From: Isoetes taiwanensis
Lineage: Eukaryota; Streptophyta; Lycopodiopsida; Isoetales; Isoetaceae
Direction of reading: 5' to 3'
Assembly (NCBI GenBank): GCA_021234155.1
Contig: JAJEKV010000050.1
Location: forward strand, 5,977,199 to 6,041,198
Length of the DNA: 64,000 bases
Made by a program: the position numbers and the translations under genes. This document shows, piece by piece, positions 49,576-62,130 of this stretch (position 1 is the first letter of the stretch; each line of letters starts with the position of its first letter). The notes under the pieces are model-generated. The model saw only the letters and a list, made by a program, of their open reading frames with translations. It did no database searches and was not told the DNA's origin.

Positions 49576-52103
49576 CCTCGTTGTCAAGGCAATCAGCAGC
49601 TCTGAATATCACAAAATGATCATTAGGGATAAGCATATCATCACAAACAAAGATATTGTGCAAACCAACAAATTTCCCTATTGACAACCAAGTACTATCA
49701 TATTTATCTTGTTTACTGTTTTTATGAGCCATAGCAATCTTGGAAATCTCAATTTGGAAAGCTACTTTCATCCATGCAACATCCACCCTTTGATTTGAAT
49801 AATTGACCCTGTTCCTGTGTTTCCATATGATCCATAGTGCAGTCTGCCTGATAGTGTTTAAAAATCTATTTGATCCCTTGAGGAGGTCCATAATATTGGC
49901 CCAGTTGCCTAGATTGTGGCCTTTTGATCTCAGATAGGTATCTAGCCACCTCCAAAATTCCCTGATTTTGGGGCAGTCGAACATATGACTTATGATTTCA
50001 GATCTGTCTCCACAGAGCTTACATTTGGGGTTGTCCTGTAGATCCTTGCATCTTTCAAACATATTACAGTTTGAGGGCAAAGCATTATGGATAATTCTCC
50101 AGATAAACACTTGCACTTTAGGTTGAGAATAGGATTTCCAACTATTTCTCAATATGTTCATGAGGTGTTTGTTTGGTACATGCCATTTGGTAGCCTGAAT
50201 GAAGGATTTGTTTGGGGCCAGCACCTTGTATCCCAAAGCCACTTTATACTGATCAGAGTTCATTATATGCCAGTCTGGATTCTTGGGGGCCGTGCATTCA
50301 CTTTGACTGCTAGCAATATTCATAATGGTGTCAAAGATCATTTTGTCTATTTTCTTGCCATTAATTGCCTGCTTTATATATTCCCAGTTATGCCACTTAT
50401 CTCCATCCCACAGATGTTGAAGTTGAGTTATCCCAGCTTCTTTCCATTTCTTCCATATTTGGGGGTGTTTGAGAGCCCAGCAAACTTCATTCTCTCTAGC
50501 AAAAATAGGTGACCAAAAAAGGGAGAAATTAGCACAGTCAAAGCTGATCTCCTTGTGGTCGAATCCTTCTGCCACTAAGTTCCATGCTTCAAAAATTTTC
50601 CTCATGAGTGGGGAAGTATTGGGGGCACACTTAAATTGATAGTAGATAGAATCAGGGATGTGGTGAGCATATTTTTTCATCCCAAAGGGTCTGCTAATCT
50701 GCAGCCAATATCTGATAAACTCCATGGCTGGGGAATTCCAGCCATTTATTGCTTTCCATACATACTTGGCCCCTAAGGCCTGACTGTGTTTTTGGAGGAT
50801 TTTCAGGCCCAGACCTCCTTCCTTTTTACTATGTGTGATTTCTTCCCATCTAACAAAGTGCATACCTTTCCAAATGTACTTTCTCAGACATTTTTCGATG
50901 TCATTGTAGGTTTCTTTGTTTGCAATGAGGGCAGAGGAGAAGTAGACATGGGTGCTGGCCAGCACTACATTGGCAATCAGAACTCTGCCAACAAAGGAAA
51001 GGGTGGGGGAGAGAGATAGAAGTTTTTTTCTGATTCTATTTACTATAGGTCTCCATACCTCTTTGTTTGGAAGATTGATAGCTAGAGGGAGACCGAGAAG
51101 AGTGATGGCTTGATTGGCAGGATTGACCTTGATTCCCTTAGTGTCTATATTATCTGAAGGGCACTCCCACAAAATACTGCATTTGTTCAGATTAAGATGG
51201 ACTCCTGAGACAGAGGCAAAAAATTGTATACTATCCAGGAGAGCATTGAAGCTGTTCTGATTGGCCTTTAGGAGAATAAAAGTGTCATCAACATATTGCA
51301 TTATAGTAAGCTGTTTGTCCGACCCTGGCATTTGAATTCCTTGAATCAACCCTTGCATTTGCAAACCTTGGACTACTCTAGTGAGCATTTCTGCTACACA
51401 GAGAAACAGGTATGGAGCCAAAGGGCATCCTTGTCTGACCCCTTTTCTGATAGGGAAAAAATTGCTAGGGGAACCATTTATAACCAGACTAGAGGAGGCA
51501 AGACTGTTAAGAGCCATGATTTTGTCTATAAGAGTGTGATGGATTCCTATATGTGACATTGCTTTCTTTAAGAAGGGCCAGGTTATAGTATCATAGGCTC
51601 TTCTAAAGTCTAATTTGAGCAGCATACAATTTTGCCTGGATAGTCTATTCCAGTGAATTGCCTCACTGGCAGCAATGTAATTGTCGAGAATAAATCTACC
51701 AGATAGAAAACCCGACCCGTTTTCTTGTTGAATTGTGGAGGTGCATGAGAATCCCGCAAGCTAACACCTTTGCAATGATTTTGTAGGTAGTATTAGTCAA
51801 AGATATTGGTCTCGGTCATTTATTTTTTGGGGTTTTAACTTTTGGGATTAAGGTGATAAGACTGGAATTGAATGCAGGGTAAAGAGAGGCTGCATCCCAA
51901 GCTCCTTTAATGAACTCCATGAAGTCTTCTTTCATAATCACCCAGAAAGCCAAAAAGAATTCAGGGGGAAAGCCATCTGGCCCTGGGCTTTTCCCCTTCT
52001 CCATGTCTTTCAAGACTTGCAGCACCTCTTTTTCATCAGGGTAGCCATCCAAATCTTCCTCCATAGGAGTGGTTTCTGGAATGCTATTGAAGAATCTGCT
52101 CAT
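49565..52103 (-). pseudogene. LINE ORF2, reverse transcriptase and C-terminus
   Basis: A first block (52,103-51,816) holds GKSPGPDGFPPEFF and SLITLIPKV, the start of the RT fingers. After a degraded stretch (51,815-51,626), a long open frame of 686 codons gives LKLDFRRAYDTITW, RKGVRQGCPLAPYLF, the catalytic MQYVDDTF (YVDD box), LLGLPLA and, near the end, FIWRIIHNALPS with CKLCGDRSEIISHMFDC, the zf-RVT zinc-binding region. There is no RNase H domain. The break between blocks makes it non-functional as written. Confidence 0.93.
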
Positions 52104-52253
52104 ATTCTCCTCTTCTTGAGTTAATTTGTCTTTGGGTGTCCTTGAACATATTTTTGTATTGCTCCAAAACTCTGTTTTAATGATTCTCTCGTCCTCTATT
52201 TTCTCACCATTTTTCTTTTCCGAATCTGTAATAGCATTATTAACTAATTTGTT

Positions 52254-53396
52254 TTAGCCACTCGAGAAAAAATATTTGGAGCTGCCTAGATCCATTTTAT
52301 TGTATTGATGATTTTTGGCCCTTAAGGCCATACCCTTTGCTTCTTTTTCTTCAATGGCTTTGATACTATTTTCCAGCTGTACTTCCTGCTTGTGCAGGTC
52401 AGCACATAAAGGAGTGATCTCAAGTTTTTGCCTGATTTCTTTCATTTCCTTTATGAGGTTATTCTTCTCTTCAATACACTTTTTCTGTCTAGCTTTTCCC
52501 CACTCCTTGATCCAGTTCTTGCAGGCTTTAAGTTTATTGCTAAATTCTCTCATAGATTGATGACTCCTCACAACATGCTGGGTAAGATAAAAGCTTCTGA
52601 ACTCTGAGGTAAAACTGGAATTACCTAGGAGGGAGCAGTTGAATTTGAAGGGGGAATTGGTAGGCTTGGAGGTTCTATGAGTGTCTGGAAACTCCAGAAT
52701 TTGAGGAACATGGTCTGACAGAATATTTCCTTCATCCCCTGTGACTATGCAGTTGTCCAGACTGGGAACATTTGGGTTTGTAACATAAAACCTATCTAAC
52801 GTGCAATAGGTTCTCCCTGCTCCCCCTCTTTTATTGGACCAAGTATATTTGGCATTGGCTGAAGGAATGTACAGCAGGTTTGTATCATGCAAAAGATTAT
52901 CCCATTCTGTTCTCTCTACTCTAGACATATTAATTTTATTTCCTAATTTGAGGTCCCAATGGGGGGTATTGTTTAGGTCACTACCCAAGATCCAATCTTT
53001 TGTATTGTTCTGAATAGCCATCCAGTGTTTGATTTCCTCCCAGATTGGGGCTCTCTCACTGGGTTCTGTGGGAGCATAAACATTTATTATTCCCAGCAAT
53101 TGACCATGCATATCAATAGATATGCTGTGCCATCTGTTTGAGGGGCTGCAATAGGATGAGACCACATTTAAGGTGGTCCAGAACATAGCTAGACCACCTT
53201 TGGTGCCATCAGCAGTAGTATAAGCTGATCCAGCTCCTTTATGTATCCATCCCCCTAAATTGGAAGCTTCAAACTGAGGTAAGTGATGTTCTTGAATCAT
53301 AAGGAGGTCTGCTTTGTAGTTTCTAGCCAACGCAATGAATCTCCTTCTCTTTATGGGACCCTTGATTCCCCTGACATTCCAAGAAATGATCTTCAT
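52254..53396 (-). pseudogene. LINE ORF2, APE-type endonuclease part
   Basis: This is the N-terminal third of ORF2, which nicks target DNA to prime reverse transcription. It starts MKIISWNVRG (metal-binding Asn), followed by IQEHH (Glu), GSDLNNTP (Asp/Asn pair) and LSDHVP (terminal Ser-Asp-His), so all main catalytic residues of the APE fold are visible. The frame stays open for 380 codons, then stops at 52,254, where the linker to the RT should continue. Confidence 0.93.
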
Positions 53397-53599
53397 TTTG
53401 AGTGAATAGGCAAGCAGCTATTGGGCAGACCTTTTAACAGGATTTGGTCCTCCTTGTATTGGAAGCAGGCCCATTGTAGTTGGGATCTTTTTGATAGATC
53501 TTTCTCTGTTTCCTAGATTTTCTATTGGGGGTAAAGTCTGACATGTTTCCACATAGATAGTCACTAAGCTTGTCCAAATCCTTAGGTATGCTGCCTAAC

Positions 53600-56456
53600 T
53601 TGGAACCCTTTGTGAGAATTACGGAATAGGAGTAGCAACATATGCAACAAAATGTTTAAGGAGCAGCATCTCGGAGGTACTTTTTTTCTGCCATTGAATT
53701 TTCTATACCGCTATATCATTCTTTTCTTCAATCTATTATACCATTATATCATTTCTTATTGCAAATCGTTAAGTGTTTATTTGTTATTCAGAGTGCCTTT
53801 CTTCATTCTCAAAATGTAGATGCCAAGTTGGACGAGAAGGCAAAATTCTTATCCTTCCTAGCTTCTTGTGTGTTTACCCCTGCAGTTTCTAAGATATTTG
53901 TTTATGCCATAGCTGGTCTCCAATCGTCTTAGGCCCTCTAAGTAGATAAGCATTAATACACTTAGTAATTTTTGTGTAATTGATATTCTCTTCCTCCTGC
54001 TATAGCTCTGTTGATGATATGTTCCTTTACATGTCTATATATGTTATATGTGTGTATTTTGTATGTATGTCAGTACGTGTCTCAATAACATCTAATTTGT
54101 ATTATTATTTTCTCTCTCTAACAGGTTGTTCAAGAATAAAGAAAGAGAGAAATTATGTCCCAACAATAACTTGTTGACTCTGGCAGGAGCAGGACTGCTC
54201 TGGTTTGGTTAGGCAGGATTCAATGGAGGGTTTCATATGCCGCCAACATTGATGCATCTTTGCAGTTCTAAACACAAATGTCTGGGCAACCAAAAGCTTG
54301 CTTACATGGATTATTATGGATGTGCTTTTCTTCAAAAAACCCTTTGTAATTGTAAGCATTGCAGGGGATGTTCACAGGACTTGTAGCAATCACTTCATAT
54401 GCAGGTATAATCTGGTTATTGAAGAAGTGGCCTAAAGATCAAAGATTATTGTACCAAATGGCACCATCAATCTATGATTTATGGCGATATAATCATAACA
54501 TAAACCACGATCTTAACATGGCGATATAACCATAAATTGTAGTAGCATTATTTTGGCATGTATATTGGAATAGGAACCTGCACAACTACTTTGTACATAG
54601 ACAAAGTTGCATCCTTGATCTTGTTCTTTCAAACTCATCTTCTCTATAACTGTTATGCCAAACATCTTCATCCGCCCATTAATTCTTTGAATTGCTCAAT
54701 TAGAACTGACATACTGCATTTATTACAGCCCTCACGTCTCAAATTAGATCTATACTGCCACCATAAACAATCGTAGAATATTGTGTTGGGTGTTGCATGA
54801 ACAAACTATAGGTTCAAGTAAACAATATAAAATTAAGTTTTGTCCATTTACATTATGATGCCAAATTCGTGGCTGTTAGAGAAATTCAAACCAATAAAAG
54901 GCTAATTTAGACCTTATGCAAACATTATATGGGCCCCGCTACATAAATTGATTATACGACACAATCCTATTTATCTTTCATGTATAAAACTTCTCTCAAA
55001 GTTCAACACTCTTTCGGTGCAAGGTTCAAGAAATCAAAATTTTCCTTAAAAAATTCTTTCTATATCGTAAGCAATTCGCCAAGCTTCATGAATGCTCAGA
55101 TCAAGCCTTTTCTATCATTAGTATGTGATAATTTGATCCTCAGGACATAATAGGCTTTAGCTGTCCCTAATTTACTAATGTATTTGCAATAGAGTTAGAG
55201 AAGAACGAGTAATAATAATTGATAGCCAATATGGAATGATGTAGTGAGATTCTTGTGTTGACCATTCAACATATAAGAACAAGAGAAATCATTTATGCAC
55301 CCCTATGGGTAAACATGAAACTTGCTCTATAAAAACTGACCATGCAAAGCTGCTTTAGCCAGTGCTCTATCTAACTCTTCAACACCTATATTTTTATCAA
55401 ATATTGTATTGAAGCATATTAATTGTTGTTATATTCATTCCTTACATGTGTCATACTGCCAATAATGATATTACTTGATTAATTAAAAGTATCTTTACCT
55501 TGCTAAAGCCTTTTGGTGTGCTTTTTGCTAGTTTTGGTATTTTAATTCTTAAAAGAGTCATATTTGTTGTTCAAGGCTTATAAGATTAAGCTAGTTTTGT
55601 ATGCTTTGATAAGTATCATGGACTATGGATGTGGAGTACCATCTTGGATTAGCCTAGTCCAAGTATGGCTGGATAAGTCCAGGGTTGGCAAGACCTTAAA
55701 AACCATGCAAAATAAAGTAAAAAAAAAATAGACCTTCAAGAACAAGTCCTTCAACCCTTCAATTTCCAACCCTGGATAAGTCTACGAAGGGATTGACTTC
55801 GGTAGATGGTCATTAAGTATCTGCAAATGCATGTTGCCTTCTTCAAATCAATATGGCGTCCATCCTGCGATCCTTCTTTCGGTCAATAAATCTAAATCAC
55901 TGACTTAATTCAAAAACCACATATATAGATAGCGCTCTCAATTCGGAATTCACCTCTCCGTCCGTCTGCCTCATGCGTGCTTAGTGCGGGAGCTTTCAGT
56001 GCCAAGGTCGGAACGGTAGCTGTGCTTCTTAGAAGGTATGTTCTGATTTTTCTTATCGATCGTTTGCTGCTTGTTTTATTTGGTGATCCCTGTAAACTTA
56101 TCGATTGTTTGCTGGTTGCTTTATTTGATGATCCTGGTAAGAATCCCTTCAAATTGTTTTTCTCTTTACAGAGTTTATGTGTGAATGGTTTGGTTATAAA
56201 TTTCTCAGTATGTCCTCGAGTTTTGAAATCGAGCATTTGTCCTTCTAGATTGTTTCATTCGAGTACCCAAAGTTTCAAGTCCTTGGGGCAGGAGTTTTTA
56301 TTATCGGGATTAGCCCAAACTCTGCGGAACAAATTTCCCCGAAGAAGTTATTTGGATATGCCCAGCCTACATGTATTGATAAAACAAATACTTCGGTCAC
56401 ATATTGTATGAGAGAATATGCTTATACTTGGGTCCACTGATTTCACTATATTAGAA
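53600..56456. other. R copy C between LINE and Helitron
   Basis: This is collinear (inverted) with about 12,020-9140 of copy A. It contains the AMT2 exon listed separately and the conserved upstream block (open 55,977-56,408, SAKVGTVAVLLRR region). Confidence 0.7.
54165..54420 (+). pseudogene. AMT2-like: AMT2-type ammonium transporter exon, copy C
   Basis: This is the same single exon as at 11,050-11,457. In pieces it reads LTLAGAGLLWFG, GFNGG or GFHMP by frame, NIDAS, VLNTN and FFKKPFVIV. The frame slips match copy A more than copy B. Confidence 0.75.
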
Positions 56457-58486
56457 CTAGTAATGATGCCCAGCGTTGCTGGGCATAAGTTGAGAATTTG
56501 TGTGGACGAAAACCTATTTAGCTTAGACTCCTTTTCATAAATCTGATATAATAAAAACTAAGTCTAGCATTGCTGAGCTTTAAGAGGTTTTTATGCATTC
56601 GACACCTTCCTTTTCTCTTTGCCTTTTGCTCTATCCCGCATTTCCTTTCTTCCTCGTTTCCCTACACACTTTCCTTTTTTCTTTTCCCTTTTTTCTTATT
56701 TTTCTCCTACACGTCCTTTTTTTTTCCCTTCTCTTTTTTCCTTTTCCTACCCCCTTCTCCCTTCTCTTCCCTTCTCTTTCCCTTTTCCCATTCCCTTTCT
56801 CTTTTTCCCTTCCTTTTTTTTATATGGACTTTTTTCCTTCCCTTTTCATCCTTTCCCCGCCCTTCCCATTTTTCCCTTTCCTTTTCGCTTTCTTTTTTCC
56901 CATGCACTTTTTTCGTTCTCTTTACCTCACATTTTCATGTGCCCCTTTTCTTCCTTTTCCCATCCTCTTCCTCTTTATCCCTTGGCATTTTACGCTTCTC
57001 TTTTCCCATTTCCCTCTCCCCTTTTTCCTCGTGCCTATTTTCTCTTCCCTTCCCCCTTTCTGCCTTCTTTTTCCTTTCCTTTCCCTTCCCTTTTCATTCT
57101 TTCAACACCATTTTTCTTTTCCCAGTACCTTTTTTCCCTTTTCTTTTCCTCTTCTTTTTCATTTTCTCTTTCCTTATGCCTCTTTCCATTGTCTTTTCTC
57201 TAGCTTTCTTATGTGCCTATTTTTCTCCTTTCCCCACCCTCTCCCTTTTTTCCCTTTTCCTCTTCCCTTTCCTCTTTTCTTTTTTTTCTTTTTCCTTTTC
57301 CCATGCTCTTTTTCCCTTTCTCTCCTCTTTTTTTTCGTGCCCTTTACCCCTTCCTCTTTTTCAATTCCTTGCTTCTCACCCTTCTCCTCTTCCCGGTCCC
57401 ATAGACCGATTGGTCTCCGTGGACGATAAAAATACCTTCCTTCCTCCTTTTTCTCCTTTTCTGACCCTTTCCCTCTTTTCCTTTTCTCGGTCTTTTCCCC
57501 TTTTTCCCTTTTCTGATGGACTTTTTTCTTTCCGTTTTCCTCCTTTCCTCTTCCTCTTTTATGCATGCCCTTTTTCCCTTTCTTTTACCCTTTCTCCTTT
57601 CCTTTCCTTTTCCCATGCCCTTCCCAAATTTTTTCTCTTTACTTTTTTTTCTATGCCCGTTTTCCTCTTTTTCCCCACCCTTTTCCTCTTCCCTTTTTCT
57701 TTTTTCCATGTCCTTTTCTTGCTTCCTTTTTTTTCTTTTTTCACCGTTTTTCTCTTTCCTTTTTTCTCGTGCCCTTTCCCCCTTCCCTTTTCTCATTTCC
57801 CTCTTCTTTTTTTCTAATGCCCTTTTTCAAGGTTCCATTTCCTCCTTTGCCTTCCCTTTTTCCTTTTCCCCCTTTTCCCTGCCTTTTTCCTTATTTTCCC
57901 AACCTTTCACTCTTTTTATTTTCTTGGTGCCCCTTTTCCCTTCCCTTTCCCGCTCTCTTTTTCTTTTGCATGCCGTTTTTCCCTTCCCTTTTCTTCTTTC
58001 CTCACCCTTTCTCTTTTTCTCCTTTTTCCCATGCTCTTTTTCCCTTTCCTTTTTCCATGCTCTTGTTTTCCTTCCTTTTCCATTCTTCACCCTTTTCCCC
58101 ACTCTTTCCCTTTTTCCTGTGCCATTTCCCCTTCCCTTTTCCCCTTTACCTCTTCCCCTTTTCCTCATGCCCTTTTCTCAGGTTGACTTCCCCCTCCTTT
58201 TTTATTATTTCTTTCCTTTTCCCTTTTCCCATGCATTTTTCTCTTCTCTTATCCCCACCTTTTTCGCTTTCTCTTTTTCTCCTTTTCCAGTGCCTTTTTG
58301 CCCCTTCACGTTCTCTCTTTCCTCCTCCCCCCCCTTTTTTCCTTTACCCTTTCCCCATAAGACGAATCACGATGGTAGGAAGTTGTGCGAGAAATCTCGG
58401 CCTTTGGATGCACCTAGATGATCTCGACCATTCAAATTAGGGCTTGATCCAATCCAAGAATTACGGTATAACATTATAATATAAGA
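56457..58486 (-). mobile_element. Non-autonomous Helitron, 2030 bp
   Basis: Read on the minus strand it starts TCTTATATTATAATG (58,486 downward) and ends CATTACTAG (56,457), with a perfect 9-bp-stem hairpin ATGCCCAGC-aac-GCTGGGCAT (56,466-56,486) five bases before the CTAG. It sits between A and T. Removing it gives CTATATTAGAATAAAGCC, exactly the uninterrupted sequence in copies A, B and D. There is no target duplication and no Rep/helicase gene. Almost the whole interior is a pyrimidine-rich tract. Confidence 0.92.
56600..58360. repeat. Polypyrimidine tract inside the Helitron
   Basis: About 1.76 kb is made almost entirely of C and T on the plus strand (CCCTTTTCCC, CCATGCCCTTTTTCCC phrases at irregular 30-60-bp spacing). 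Very long open frames of Phe/Pro/Ser/Leu result from the missing purines and are not genes. The short non-CT phrase at 57,395-57,430 (CCGGTCCCATAGACCGATTGG) is an exception. Confidence 0.9.
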
Positions 58487-58844
58487 TAAAGCCTCCGTCA
58501 CATATTCTATGAGAGGATACTATATTAGAACAAGCTTTATTTCCTTTTTTATTCTATGCTTGCAAGGACAAGCTTTATTCTCCAAGGACATTTCAAGTTG
58601 TATTGTAGTTTGGCCTCGGCCATCAAATTCTGGCGTCTTTTAGTTGTTTGAAACTTCAGTAGTGCTATATAGTTTTGTATTGGGGGATTTCATCTTTTGT
58701 GCATAGGCCGAATGGATGCATGCATTCGTTACACTTAAAAACCTGATTTCCACGTTTATTACACTTTTTACTTCTTATATGAAACGGAACAATTCCGTTC
58801 AATTTTACTTATTTGCTTTTATAACATGATATGTGCAGAACAAA

Positions 58845-60755
58845 ATGGAATTCAGCTCCAGAGCCATGCGGGTATGTATGCTAATATTACTCAAATTTAA
58901 TCTCTTCACACTTATCTTCAGTTTGAAGTTCTGCCAACTTTTGTAAGGAGAAAATGGCTAAGACAACTTGTATTGTTGGTATTAGGTTGTGGATGAGGAA
59001 GCTTAGTTCGAAGCACAAGTGGAAGAAGTAGAAGCATGGTGGAGATCAGACCGTTTTAAGCCTAACAAAGGAGGCCCTACGGCGAGGGATGTGGTGAAGC
59101 TAAAGGGGCACTTTGAGACAAACACTATGCATCAAATGAAATGGCCAAAAAAGCTGTGGCACACTCTCAAGCAAGCACCAATTCAACAAGACATGTTCTA
59201 GGACCTTTGGATCCTTGGATCCTATCTGAGTGTTGCTCGGATGGTAATAAATACTTAGATACAATTTATGTTTCAGGTTGGCGGTGTTCATCTGACTTCT
59301 ACCTCTAATGAAGCGAGTCCCGACTTTTGCGAGACTATCCCATGGATCTTGTACCTAACAAGGTTGAACATTTGTTCTTTGCTCAACAATTCCATGACGG
59401 AAACAAAAGAAGCTAGAATGAGCATGTCTAGGGGAGCGAGGAGATCTAGAACGCTTTTATGTTGATTTTTCTAACTCCGATTGATTCGTCGCGGATCTTT
59501 GGATTTGGTGGTACACCGCCCTTTGTTAAGCTTGTTAAGATGTTTGTTGGTGCGTGCGCAGGTATTCATATGGAAGATCGGGCTTACGTGACTAAGAAAT
59601 GCGGGCACATGGGTGGAAAGGTGTTGGTCAACACCCTCCGAGCATATAAATCGTCTTATTCTTTTGCGCTAGGGTTGTAGATGGACATCATGGGTGTGGG
59701 GCAGATCCGGGTTTGTTAGGTTCGATTACGTTGGTGCAACCTTGATTGAGCAATATTGATCCTAGAGACCATTTCTTTATACTTGGTGCTTCCAATCGGC
59801 CGCTCGCAATAGACATCTTGTGGTAGTGATGAATGAAGCTATGGCACGAGAACAAAGTTGGAGCACTGACTTCAGCCATTGAGGATGCATGGCTTAGAGG
59901 CGGATATCAAACCCTTCTTCGAGGCGAGCGGATGCAATTAAAAGGATGAATGTTCGAGAACATCAAAAGCAATAGGTTGAATCAGTGGTTTGGCTCTGTG
60001 GAAGGATTATCTCATAATCGATGCAAGGGCTTTGGCATCAAAGCTTGGCGTGAGTGATGTTTTTTGGGATTGGGATTTGCCTAGAACCGAGAGAAGGGTT
60101 TTCTGATTTAATGGAAGCACCAAAGCTTGCATAGCGTGGGGCGTGCATTTGCTCCACATGCCGATCTTCTTTGGATGGAAACCGCAACACGATCGTCGTT
60201 TCAGGGCTCGTGAGTTTGCCGGAAGGAGTAAAGAGGCAAAAGATCCGGATGTCATGCTTGCTTATAATATATCACCTTCATTCAACGGGATGCTGCGGGA
60301 ATGACCATGCAGAGATGCAAAGTTTTATTCCTTATCTTGCCGGTTTAGGCTTCGTTGGCAATTTATTACCTTAGCAGGTTTCCACGCCGATGCTTTGATT
60401 GTTGATACATTTGCTAGAGACTTTGCCCAAAGGGGTATTTGGCTTATGTTGAAGATATACGGAGACAAGAAAGGAAGCATGGGGTTGAGACGCTTGCACA
60501 TCGGACCTGGTGCGGAGCAAATTATTATGATGTTGCTCAAGATCAGAATCGAGGGGTCTCATCTATCACGCAATGCGCAAAGGTCCGAATAGTTGCTTGT
60601 ATATGTAGTATATATTAGTTTATGATATATGTGGTTATCTCTAACCTAAGTTTTGTGATCTTGCAGGTGTGACTGAGGACCAATTCAAAGAGACCACATG
60701 GGGTGGCAGTGATGCCCATGGAATGTCTGCTGTGATGGCTAAGGCTAAACCTTGA
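58845..60755 (+). pseudogene. ICL-like: Isocitrate lyase, copy C
   Basis: Exon 1 is 58,845-58,871 (MEFSSRAMR) with donor GTATGT. Exon 2 runs from 58,986 (VVDEEA, EVEAWW, ARDVVKL) to about 59,220. The long exon (about 59,277-60,590) includes [14 protein letters not shown] near 59,600, the catalytic KKCGH box, and later blocks [23 protein letters not shown] and [13 protein letters not shown]. The last exon (60,667-60,755) encodes VTEDQFKETTWGG and ends MAKAKP-stop. Several frame slips break the long exon. This copy sits on the opposite strand to A and B. There is no SRM-type peroxisomal signal. Confidence 0.85.
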
Positions 60756-61004
60756 ATTCATATTATACAACTGCCTTTTGCTTATATATAAGTATATGTT
60801 TAGACTCATTGGCTGTTGTGTGTAGTTTTTGCTGCAAAGAAGACAGCAGATCGTATAAGTTCAATGTATTCTTTTTCAGAACCTAGTACATTCAATAATT
60901 GGAACTCCACGTTTTTTTGGGCGCATGCAATTTTTTTTATTCGTAGCTCTTACCGGTTCTGTGTTTTATTTTTATAGTGGTGGTTGGGAACTAAGATTCT
61001 GGTA

Positions 61005-61188
61005 TTGTATTGTATTGAGAATGGTATGTTTGTGCATGTGAGAGCTGCTTATTTGTTCTGAGGGACAAGTTTCTATTTGGGTTGTGTGTTTGTGCTATAT
61101 TTTTTTAAGTGAGGTGACCCTTTACTGGTTACTGTCGCGGTCAATGGTTTGAGGAAGGAAATATGGGGTCCGGTTTTGGAAGTTCTGT
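61005..61188 (+). other. Left outer flank of YR element copy 2
   Basis: This is a close match to 5931-6080 (TCTGGTATTGTATTGTATTG, then GGTATGTTTGTGCATGT and the AGCTGCTTA block). Together with the right flank it defines the insertion. Confidence 0.7.
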
Positions 61189-61246
61189 TCTGGGAAGGGA
61201 CTCGCGAGAGACACAAAACTGGCCGACTACCAAAGGACTTCCTCGA

Positions 61247-62130
61247 CTATAAGCCTAGTCGCCGCGAAACCTCCAAGTGTTGAGTTGAGTCGCGAAGCAC
61301 ATAGTGGGAATGAGAAGAAGAGGAGCGCCAGCGACCGTGAGCACGCGCAGCATCATGTGGAACCCCCCGAGCAGTGGCCGCCGAGGCCCCGCCGCAACGA
61401 GCCGAATGAGTACCATACTGGGACGGATTTAAGCCGATAGCAAGAAGACACTCCCGCCACCACCCCCGGGCAGTCGAATAGGATAACGGACGCAGAGAGG
61501 AGGAAGAGCGAAAAAGAGGTCCGCCAGACGGAGGATCGAGGAGATGATAAGACCCAGTAGAAATGAGGCGCTGAAGGATAGAGACAGGGCATGCGAACGA
61601 AGACAAGCGAGCTAAAGAAATCGTATGACCACGGGCAAGTTGGTCTCGTTTGGAGTGGCGGATAAGAACATCAACATGCGACAAAGAAAAAGAAAGATCA
61701 TGCCAATTGAGGGCAAGGGCCTCTGAGATGCGCAAAAAAGCGGCAAAAGAAAGAACGACGAGAGCAGCGCGGGCCAGAGAGGAAAAAGAAGCCGCAGGAT
61801 GCGCGAAGTGGAAAACAATAGAGCGTACATGCTGAGGCAGGAGAGGAAGAAAGGTACGAGGAGGGCGAGCCCAACGACAGGTAGACTGACGAGCCAAAGA
61901 GGGTAACGGCAAAATGGCGGGAGAGGGAAGGTTGAAAATTTGATGAAAAAAGGATATCCTGCCGAGGCCGAAGAAATGGAGGAGGGTGACATCTGAGGAT
62001 GATGAAGGGAGGCGAAAAAGGCCGCGACAACAAATGGGAAAGCTGGGAGATAAGGAACATCATGTAGACGACACCAAGCAACAAAGCGGCGGAACATAGC
62101 GATGTAAGCCGTGAGAGTAGATGGAGCGCG
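61247..62130 (-). pseudogene. YR transposase, copy 2 (complete catalytic domain)
   Basis: Reading leftward: STLTAYIAMFRRFVAWC from about 62,120, PFVVAAFFASLHH, then after a frame slip near 61,960 LPLLPQHVRSIV, FLRISEALALNW with catalytic Arg (codon at 61,730-61,732), IRHSKRDQLARG with the catalytic-lysine region, YGTHSARCGGASAA (HxxR box), ARAHGRWRSSS (Trp in place of the second His) and HSHYVL with the nucleophile Tyr, ending EVSRRLGL. This is a complete R-K-H-R-W-Y set. HSARCGGAS resembles recombinases of Crypton, Ngaro and DIRS type. The N-terminal ~30 codons are cut off by the fold-back. Confidence 0.8.

Larger units (their letters stand above)
48956..53594 (-). mobile_element. L1-type LINE, 5'-truncated
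   Basis: This is a 4.64-kb insertion in copy C. The flanking CTAAC is present at both edges (48,951-48,955 and 53,595-53,599), and copies A and B show the uninterrupted text at that point. The 3' end carries a poly-A (plus-strand T run at 48,957-48,980). ORF1 is reduced to a C-terminal remnant at 53,397-53,594. The endonuclease, reverse transcriptase, zinc-knuckle region and an extra small ORF follow. Confidence 0.93.
47735..60960. repeat. Repeat R, copy C (inverted)
   Basis: This is the reverse of copy A from about 13,245 to 6650. It is interrupted by the LINE (48,956-53,594) and the Helitron (56,457-58,486). Without them it is ~6.5 kb. Its AMT2, upstream region and isocitrate lyase follow in the same order as in copies A and B. 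Confidence 0.85.

Noticed and set aside
56570-58421. Long Phe/Pro/Ser open frames of 300-415 codons
   Set aside because: They lie in the C/T-only tract of the Helitron; absence of purines removes stop codons in these frames. No motif or codon bias.
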